Shown: piece after piece, positions 58,831 to 64,000 of the stretch
Position numbering within the stretch: position 1 is the first letter of the stretch
Layout: the number at the start of each line of letters is the position of its first letter
Assembly: GCA_964624585.1 (NCBI GenBank)
Contig: CAZUXE010000001.1
Coordinates: forward strand, 62,001-126,000
Direction of reading: 5' to 3'
From: CAZUXE01 sp964624585
GTDB taxonomy: Bacteria > Hydrothermota > Tepidihabitantia > B3-TA06
Length of the DNA stretch: 64,000 nt
Translations under genes and position numbers: made by a program
The notes under the pieces: model-generated
Database searches by the model: none
The model's input: only the letters and a program-made list of their open reading frames with translations
What the model was told of the DNA's origin: nothing

Positions 58831-60594
58831 TTAACGGGAAATTTTCGTAAGCAGCTCTTTTATTATTGTCTCCGCCTTAATTTTATCAGAGGGAAGACAA
58901 ACTGATAATTGAACGTCCTTGCCTTCTTTACCCAGAGGAATCTCAGGAACTGTAGGATTTGTAGAAATCAATACAGCAGGGCCGGTGATTCGTGGTTTTA
59001 AGAGAGATAGCGCGAAACGGGCATTTTCAACTTCCTCTTCACAAGCCGGATTAGCCAAAATAATTATGCCATTTACCTTGGCCACAAAGGTTTGCCACAG
59101 CGGGGCAAAACGTTTCGCTCCTGGAAAACCGTAGAAGTTGACTTCGTAATTTGCAGCAGTGAGTTTTCCAAAATTCAAAACCTTCTCGCCCCCCTGTTCA
59201 GGATTCTTTTCATTGGAAATAACATGTATAAAGGTATTTCGTGAATCACGGTCTGTGCCAATTACTATAAAGTTAAAAACCTTGGGTTCCGTAGAAGCAG
59301 CCACGGTCTTGGAAACAGCCTTAGCATTTTCAGTGGATTCATCAAGCTGAGAAGGAGATGCTGTTGATGATTTAGGGGACGTTAACGAAGGAGATTCGGA
59401 TGGCGCAGAGGCTGGTCCAGAAGGTGTTATTGAAGGAGATGTTTCTGAGGGAGGGACGGAGGAGGAGGGAGGTGTTTGGAGGGAGGTGGGTTGTGTTACG
59501 GGTGTTACGGGTGGTGTTGAGGGAGATGTTACGGGAGGTGTTGCGGAAGGTGTTACGGGTTGAGCCGGCAATTCGGGTTCCCAACCTTGAGCGGCCTCTT
59601 CCCATGATTCCTGCTTTTCCCCTGCTTGCCCCGCTACAGCAATTGCACCTTCAAGTTTCAATGCCCCAGAAGCAAGCAATTTCTTTATTTCCTCAATAGT
59701 ATGTAAACTTAGGAGTGGACTAAGCTTAAGTATTTCTGCAATTGTCTTCTTTCCATCAACAAGGCTAAGAAGTGCCTCTTGAACAGGATTTTCAGTACCA
59801 ATTTGTGATGAAAAAGCCGGTATGGCTTTAGGGTTTAACTCCTTTTTAATTCGTTCGGTTTCATCCAACTCCCTAAGCGCTTCAAATATGGCTTCGTCGG
59901 TCTGATTTTCAATAGTTGGTATAACAGACAGGCTATCAGTCAGCTTGACCTTGAAGCGTCCCCGTGACCATGAAAGCAACTCAGGCAAAGCGGCTGTACC
60001 TTGTTTGTTTAGGTAGGAAGCGGCTATTAGCTTACCTGCCATAAGGTATAAGAAACCCTCTTCGCCATCTGATTCTAAATAAACTTCACCTGTTTTTTGA
60101 CCAAAGGAAAGCATTTGCAAAAGGTCAATTACCCCTAGGTCTTCAATATTTCCGGTTGTGGCAATATCATCGCCTTCGTCGTCTTTTTGAAAGGTTTCCT
60201 GATAGCGGGTGTAGCGGTCGAGAAGAATTTCAATTCGCGCCAGCAGTTCATGAAACTCAAAAGGCTTGGTTAAATAATCGTCTGCACCCAAACGCAATCC
60301 CTTAACCTTATCTTGAGTATCGGCAAGGGCGGAGAGAAACACGAAGGGTATGTTTTGCAGGGCGTCATTCTTTCTTATTTGTTCGCACAAAGCGTAGCCA
60401 TCCATCCCAGGCATCATGATATCTGCAATAACAATATTCGGCGGGTTTGAAATAGCTTTCTGTAGAGCCTCTGTTGCAGAAGGTGCAACGGTAACGTCAA
60501 AACCTTCGCCAAGCAGACGTATTTCCAGAAGATTCAAAAGATGCGGATCGTCGTCAACAACAAGAATTTTTCTTTTTACATCTTCCTGACTCAT
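58831..60594 (-). CDS. Response regulator: REC, DUF4388, linker and degenerate GTPase domain
   Basis: The protein has 587 residues. The receiver domain (9-125) has D14-D16, phospho-acceptor D58 and K110. A DUF4388 domain follows (about 145-250, L-L-Q-M-L-S-F-G-Q-K-T-G). A second helical segment (265-320) precedes a Pro/Ser/Thr-rich linker (about 335-435). The C-terminus (440-587) resembles small GTPases of the COG2229/MglA-like group (N-F-G-K-L, then F-Y-G-F-P-G-A-K-R-F). Its P-loop reads G-T-D-R-D-S-R-N-T (446-454), without the Gly-Lys, and there is no NKxD. It is probably a non-hydrolysing, partner-binding module. It lies between a receiver gene and fusA. Confidence 0.8.
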   Translation of the reverse strand: MSQEDVKRKILVVDDDPHLLNLLEIRLLGEGFDVTVAPSATEALQKAISNPPNIVIADIMMPGMDGYALCEQIRKNDALQNIPFVFLSALADTQDKVKGLRLGADDYLTKPFEFHELLARIEILLDRYTRYQETFQKDDEGDDIATTGNIEDLGVIDLLQMLSFGQKTGEVYLESDGEEGFLYLMAGKLIAASYLNKQGTAALPELLSWSRGRFKVKLTDSLSVIPTIENQTDEAIFEALRELDETERIKKELNPKAIPAFSSQIGTENPVQEALLSLVDGKKTIAEILKLSPLLSLHTIEEIKKLLASGALKLEGAIAVAGQAGEKQESWEEAAQGWEPELPAQPVTPSATPPVTSPSTPPVTPVTQPTSLQTPPSSSVPPSETSPSITPSGPASAPSESPSLTSPKSSTASPSQLDESTENAKAVSKTVAASTEPKVFNFIVIGTDRDSRNTFIHVISNEKNPEQGGEKVLNFGKLTAANYEVNFYGFPGAKRFAPLWQTFVAKVNGIIILANPACEEEVENARFALSLLKPRITGPAVLISTNPTVPEIPLGKEGKDVQLSVCLPSDKIKAETIIKELLTKISR

Positions 60595-60974
60595 TAGCTA
60601 ACGCTCCCCTTGCCTGCAAGAAATTCTTCTATTTGAGAAGCCAACTCACGGGTATTTATAGGTTTAGCTATAAAACCATTGCAGCCTGATTCAAGAACCC
60701 TTTCTTCATCTTTACGTTCAGTTATAGCCGTTACCGCAATTATAGGTATATGCTGAAGGGCCTCTTCGGCTTTTATAATCCTTGTAGCTTCAAACCCATC
60801 CATTCCCGGCAAGTGCATGTCCATAAGAATTAAATCAGGACGTGAACTGCGCGCCAAAAGAACCCCGTCATCGGCGTTAAGCGCACCTAAAACCTTATGA
60901 CCTGCCATTTCCAGAACAACCCTTATGAGTTCTAAATTTCCTTCATTATCTTCAATAACCAGTATTTTGCTCAC
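60594..60974 (-). CDS. Single-domain response regulator
   Basis: This 126-residue CheY/DivK-like receiver has acidic pocket E8-D9, phospho-acceptor D52 (L-I-L-M-D-M-H-L-P-G-M-D-G), Thr82 and K104 (F-I-A-K-P). It has no output domain. It overlaps the kinase gene by 4 nt and shares one base with the next gene (TAATG), so the three are translated together and probably form a phosphorelay. Confidence 0.93.
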   Translation of the reverse strand: MSKILVIEDNEGNLELIRVVLEMAGHKVLGALNADDGVLLARSSRPDLILMDMHLPGMDGFEATRIIKAEEALQHIPIIAVTAITERKDEERVLESGCNGFIAKPINTRELASQIEEFLAGKGSVS

Positions 60975-62524
60975 GAAGCATTCTCCGGCTTTAATGTTTT
61001 ATTGAACAATTCTGCAATTTTCCTACGAAGCGATTCTTTATCAAGTTGAGCTTTTCCAAAGATATCACGGATATTTTCACCAAGATTAGCCCTGTCTATT
61101 TGCGTTAAGTCCTTAGCTGTGAATAAGATAACGGGCAGTCCACGGGTAACTTCATCTGATTCCAAAAGCCTCATAACGTCGAATCCATCAAGGTCTGGCA
61201 TCATTAAGTCAAGAATAACCAAATCAGGCTTTTCGTTACGCGCCATTTTCACCCCTTCCACACCGGAATGAGCCTTCAGCACTTCATAGTTATCAAGTTT
61301 AAGAATCTCTTCAATTAGGCTTACATCTGCTGGATTATCGTCTATCACAAGTACGCGATGCGCTTTCCCCCCCATAAAGGTAAGGTTTTTAATCTTGTTC
61401 ACCAAATCCGTTCGCGATACAGGCTTAACCATATAATCCACAGCACCAAGCGACAAACCAAAGCTTTTATCTTCGACTATGGAGACAACGATTATTGGAA
61501 TATCCTTTGTTTCATCCATCTCTTTAAGACGATGCAGAATACGCCAACCGTCCATTTGAGGAAGAAGGATATCCAGTGTAATTACAGCCGGTCTAAGGGC
61601 AACCGCCTTTTCAAGGGCGTCTTCGCCAGAGGAGGAAATGTGAACCTTATAACCTGCATCGGCAAGCCAGGTTGACATAAGGTTAGCCGCCAAAGGATTA
61701 TCTTCAACAACCAATATAGGACGATTGCCGGGCGCGGGAAGACTCTCTTCAAGCTCCTGCCTACTTGTAACCTTCTGCGGCTGCACAGGTTTGTATTCAT
61801 TAAAAGGTAGCAGAACGGTAAAGGTAGTTCCTTCACCAACTTTGCTGTCAACTGTTATAGAGCCGTTTTGAATCTTCAACAGCTTGTCAATAAGGGCTAG
61901 GCCTAAACCTGTTCCTTCATAACGTCTGGTGGTTGAACCATCTATCTGCTGGAATGGAGCGAATATATCGGCAAGTTCTTTTTCAGGAATGCCTATGCCG
62001 GTATCGCTTACAACCACTTTAAGCATATCGTTATCCCGCTTAACAGAAAGTGTTACATTGCCTTGTTCTGTAAATTTAATTGCATTGGAAAGTAAATTAT
62101 CAATAATTTGGGCAATTTTCCGCCTATCGGTAACAACTATTGGAAAATCTTTGGGTATATCAACAATTATTTTAACGCTTTTTCGTTCTGATATTACATC
62201 GTAGGTTTTTAATACTTCATCTATAACTTCTTTTAAGTCGGTGGGTTCGTTAAAGACCTCAAGCATACCCGCCTCAAGCTTTGAAAAATCGAGTATATCG
62301 TTGACCAAACGGAGCAAGTGAACGCCTGAGGAATGCAGAATTTTCACATAATGCGCCTGCTTTTCATTAAGCTTGCCTACCAGTCCATCCATAAGAAGTT
62401 CGGAAAATCCTATAATGGAATTCAAAGGAGTCCTTAGTTCGTGACTCATATTGGCTAGGAATTGAGACTTAAGTTGCGTAGCCTCAATTATTTCCTGCGC
62501 ATGTTCATTGTCCTTAACGTTCAC
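60971..62524 (-). CDS. Hybrid histidine kinase with two receiver domains
   Basis: The 517-residue soluble protein has an H-box with His28 (N-M-S-H-E-L-R-T-P-L). The ATPase domain (about 135-242, D-T-G-I-G-I-P, then G-T-G-L-G-L-A) is followed by receiver 1 (268-380, acceptor D318) and receiver 2 (389-512, acceptor D439). There is no sensor domain and no membrane segment, so the signal must come from a partner. There is no Hpt domain. Receiver 2 lacks the usual K-P near its end. The GTG start has SD AAGGAGG. It heads the operon kinase-REC-REC/DUF4388-fusA. Confidence 0.92.
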   Translation of the reverse strand: MNVKDNEHAQEIIEATQLKSQFLANMSHELRTPLNSIIGFSELLMDGLVGKLNEKQAHYVKILHSSGVHLLRLVNDILDFSKLEAGMLEVFNEPTDLKEVIDEVLKTYDVISERKSVKIIVDIPKDFPIVVTDRRKIAQIIDNLLSNAIKFTEQGNVTLSVKRDNDMLKVVVSDTGIGIPEKELADIFAPFQQIDGSTTRRYEGTGLGLALIDKLLKIQNGSITVDSKVGEGTTFTVLLPFNEYKPVQPQKVTSRQELEESLPAPGNRPILVVEDNPLAANLMSTWLADAGYKVHISSSGEDALEKAVALRPAVITLDILLPQMDGWRILHRLKEMDETKDIPIIVVSIVEDKSFGLSLGAVDYMVKPVSRTDLVNKIKNLTFMGGKAHRVLVIDDNPADVSLIEEILKLDNYEVLKAHSGVEGVKMARNEKPDLVILDLMMPDLDGFDVMRLLESDEVTRGLPVILFTAKDLTQIDRANLGENIRDIFGKAQLDKESLRRKIAELFNKTLKPENAS

Positions 62525-62569
62525 CGGGCCTCCTTGCCGACCTGTTATATAATAACAATATTAAGATAT

Positions 62570-62597
62570 AGTTTAGGCGAAACTAAGGCGTTGTCAA
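62570..62597 (-). promoter_or_regulatory. Promoter of the hybrid-kinase operon
   Basis: On the minus strand TTGACA (62592-62597), 16 nt, TAAACT (62570-62575). Confidence 0.7.
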
Positions 62598-62657
62598 CCG
62601 TAACTTACCTTAAACTGGGCTGCTATAGAACCATAGGCTTGTTTTTGTTTTAGAAAA

Positions 62658-62704
62658 GGAAGCTCAAACTTCCACCGGATGCTACTGTAGAATTAACCAC
62701 AAAG
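62658..62704. repeat. Modular repeat, copy 1
   Basis: A short hairpin GGAAG/CTTCC (62658-62673) runs into a conserved core (62672-62704) that begins CCACCGGATGCTACT and ends TTAACCACAAAG. The core recurs at 63362-63397. Confidence 0.7.
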
Positions 62705-62871
62705 GACACAAAGTGGAAACTCTAGTTTAGGAGTTCATCTCGCAAACGTCTATTTTGTTATCAAAAGGTCATTTAAGAAAATTTAAAAGCTGATGCAAAC
62801 CAGCATTTTTGTTTGTTGAATAATGCACAGCCCCCACTAATACTGCTTACGCGAACCTGAAGTTTGGGTAC

Positions 62872-63315
62872 TTAACGTTCTCTGCGTTCAACCTCCTCAA
62901 GCCAACCTATGGAGATACGCGACTTACGGTCTCTGCGGGTGTAAGGTTTTATATCAAGTACCGGTGTTCCCTCTATCATATCCACAGTTTTAATATGAAG
63001 AATATTTGCTTCGCGGGAAAGCAGACGGACAACCGTAAGCGCAATGTGATTTGGCCGATGAGGTGTTCGTGTAGCGAAACAACCGCGTTTGGGACGAGGC
63101 TCCATCAAAGGCGCGGTTAAAAGGTCTACCTTGTTGGAAAGGTGAAAACGCCATAGCACGTAGATGTGGGTAAAACCCTCAATATCCTTCAGTCCAGCGA
63201 CGTATTTAGGAAATATTTCGATTGTCCCCTTTGTAAATCGAGACTTCAGCGGATGAATATCCTTGGGGTTAACATAAGGTGAGTGAATTAGTCCAATAGG
63301 CGTGAGTTCATTCAT
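62872..63315 (-). CDS. trmO: TrmO/TsaA-family tRNA methyltransferase
   Basis: The 147-residue protein has the TsaA signature R-G-C-F-A-T-R-T-P-H-R-P-N-H-I-A-L and the N-terminal I-G-L-I-H-S-P-Y. E. coli TrmO uses SAM to N6-methylate t6A37 in some tRNAs. ATG 63315 matches the family N-terminus. An open frame continues 26 codons upstream but runs into a dispersed repeat and over the promoter, so it is rejected. The -10 box ends 5 nt before this ATG, so the mRNA is probably leaderless. Confidence 0.88.
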   Translation of the reverse strand: MNELTPIGLIHSPYVNPKDIHPLKSRFTKGTIEIFPKYVAGLKDIEGFTHIYVLWRFHLSNKVDLLTAPLMEPRPKRGCFATRTPHRPNHIALTVVRLLSREANILHIKTVDMIEGTPVLDIKPYTRRDRKSRISIGWLEEVERRER

Positions 63316-63320
63316 GGCAA

Positions 63321-63348
63321 AGCATACTTGGATTGTTGGAAAAATCAA
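63321..63348 (-). promoter_or_regulatory. trmO promoter (leaderless type)
   Basis: On the minus strand TTGATT (63343-63348), 16 nt, TATGCT (63321-63326). It lies just outside repeat copy 2. Confidence 0.55.
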
Positions 63349-63361
63349 GCTTGCCAAACCT

Positions 63362-63450
63362 CCACCGATGCTACTAGAGATAGAATTAACCACAAAGTAT
63401 CAAAACCTTTGGTTTTGCTTTAGGAGTTTTAAGCCGAAGCTCAAAACTCC
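63362..63450. repeat. Modular repeat, copy 2
   Basis: The core (63362-63397) begins CCACCGATGCTACT and ends TTAACCACAAAG. It is followed by hairpin CAAAACC/GGTTTTG (63401-63417), then CTTTA and hairpin GGAGTTTT/AAAACTCC (63423-63450). Confidence 0.8.
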
Positions 63451-63477
63451 ATCTATAAATCTGAAGTGACAGACTAA

Positions 63478-63500
63478 TATCCACGCTTTCAGCGTGGATA
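63478..63500. repeat. Palindromic repeat unit
   Basis: TATCCACGCT-TTC-AGCGTGGATA is a perfect 10-bp stem with a 3-nt loop. It is the same kind of unit as the one at 56636-56655 that borders the assembly gap. Confidence 0.75.
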
Positions 63501-63618
63501 CTTAGGTAGGAAACCTCTAAGCATGAAGACTACGGTAAGATATATCCCTTCCCTTGATGGGAGAGGATTAAGGGAAAGGTGTCCGTTATCCCTTTCAGTC
63601 GTAACTCCACCTGAAAAT

Positions 63619-63720
63619 ATTAACCACAAAGTACTCAAAGAACACAGAGTATCCAAAGCTTCGCTTTGGCTTTAGGAGTTTTGATGTAAAACTCAAAACT
63701 CCACAGAGCTGGAATCTGGG
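63619..63720. repeat. Modular repeat, copy 3
   Basis: The core ends TTAACCACAAAG (63620-63631). Hairpin CCAAAGC/GCTTTGG (63653-63669) follows, then CTTTA and GGAGTTTT/AAAACTCC (63675-63702). The tail (63701-63718) begins CCACAGAGCTGG and recurs with one change at 63899-63916. Confidence 0.8.
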
Positions 63721-64000
63721 ATTATTTTTGTAAGGATGAGATAGAAACCAAAACTCTTCCTAGTATATCTAAACTAACACTCCTTCCAGTCATCTCAAGC
63801 GTGCTTCACAAACTCCATATAATCCGCCGCAACTTTGTGACCTTCGTGAACTTTGTGGTTTATTTATTCTATAGTAATCGGCTGGAGTTATGGATAAACC
63901 ACAGAGTTGGAATCTGCTATCATAGTCGTAATTAGGAGTACGCTATTATAAAAATCTCCCCCTCCCTTTATGGAGAGGGGCTTTAGGCTTAGATAAAATT
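63721..64000. repeat. Repeat-rich right end
   Basis: It contains the 20-mer at 63852-63871 that is identical to 56583-56602. It also has a further tail copy (63899-63916) and a C-rich/G-rich imperfect palindrome near 63955-63981 like that at 56486-56505. No gene is seen up to the window edge. Confidence 0.6.

Larger units (their letters stand above)
62525..62871. other. Intergenic region with promoter and repeat copy
   Basis: It holds the promoter of the kinase operon (62570-62597) and a copy of the modular repeat (62658-62704). The remaining 170 bases up to the trmO-like stop show nothing recognisable. Confidence 0.5.

Noticed and set aside
59400..59699. Plus-strand frame rich in Arg, Leu and Val
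   Set aside because: It is the complement of the Pro/Ser/Thr-rich linker codons of the response regulator; repetitive antisense artefact.
63316..63393. 26-residue N-terminal extension of the trmO-like protein
   Set aside because: It is not part of the TsaA family, crosses the promoter and enters a dispersed repeat.
62640..63920. CRISPR array
   Set aside because: Repeats are irregular in length and spacing, contain internal hairpins of varying sequence, and no cas genes are present.

Overview
The window looks like one scaffold of a draft or metagenome-assembled genome from an uncultured Gram-negative bacterium with low GC. An exact run of 100 Ns at 56656-56755 marks a join of unknown size. 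An outer membrane is implied by a TonB-dependent receptor, a TolC-type channel, an OmpA-like protein, a PorV/UPF0164-type barrel and two secreted proteins with FlgD-like C-terminal domains. Together with a DUF5683 protein, a SpoIID protein, a DUF4416 protein and an archaeal-style Thi4, this gene mix resembles FCB-group or candidate-phylum lineages such as WOR-3. That placement is inference; no rRNA gene is present to test it.

Layout. 1-18 is the first six codons of a minus-strand gene running off the left edge. 315-644 is a LysW-like zinc-ribbon protein. 1039-4178 is glmM-glmS (amino-sugar precursors). 4292-10733 is a tight housekeeping operon: recA, recX, alaS, a DUF3108-like gene, scpB, a DUF4416 gene and a divergent PTPS/QueD-like gene. 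10893-20322 (minus) is an envelope operon transcribed as DUF1175 (YfaT-like), alpha-2-macroglobulin, penicillin-binding transpeptidase, SpoIID-type glycan lyase, HExxH peptidase and a membrane-anchored protein. 20647-24471 holds a propeller-like protein, thi4, a STAS-like protein and a metallo-beta-lactamase-fold protein. 25022-28302 holds a soluble histidine kinase, a DUF2007-type protein, lexA and small membrane proteins. 28678-31726 holds two lipoproteins, tRNA-Pro(GGG) and a coiled-coil protein. 31986-36368 (minus) is a complete MacAB-TolC-type efflux operon. 36668-44664 (minus) is a TonB receptor, a giant secreted protein and a PorV-type barrel. 45823-49378 is a TPR protein, an Xaa-Pro peptidase, accB and accC. 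49489-51191 holds an Mrr endonuclease and a secreted protein. 51360-56351 (minus) holds a DUF5683 protein, a DAG-kinase-like lipid kinase, an OmpA/MotB-like protein and valS. 56768-62524 (minus) is a signalling operon (hybrid kinase, receiver, receiver-DUF4388-pseudoGTPase) ending in fusA. 62872-63315 is a TrmO-like gene, and the right end is repeat-rich non-coding DNA.

Regulation is unusually legible. About twenty sites close to TTGACA-N16/17-TATAAT can be placed. In six cases (glmM, a histidine kinase, a coiled-coil gene, a TPR gene, valS, trmO) the -10 box lies only 5-7 nt before the start codon, which predicts leaderless mRNAs beside ordinary Shine-Dalgarno genes. Several other genes carry hairpins that pair with their ribosome-binding site, or short upstream ORFs that overlap or abut the real start. 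The most system-like features are the alpha-2-macroglobulin/peptidoglycan operon, the hybrid kinase plus pseudoGTPase module, the giant secreted protein with a phage baseplate-J-like domain, and the uORF/hairpin leader of the TonB receptor.
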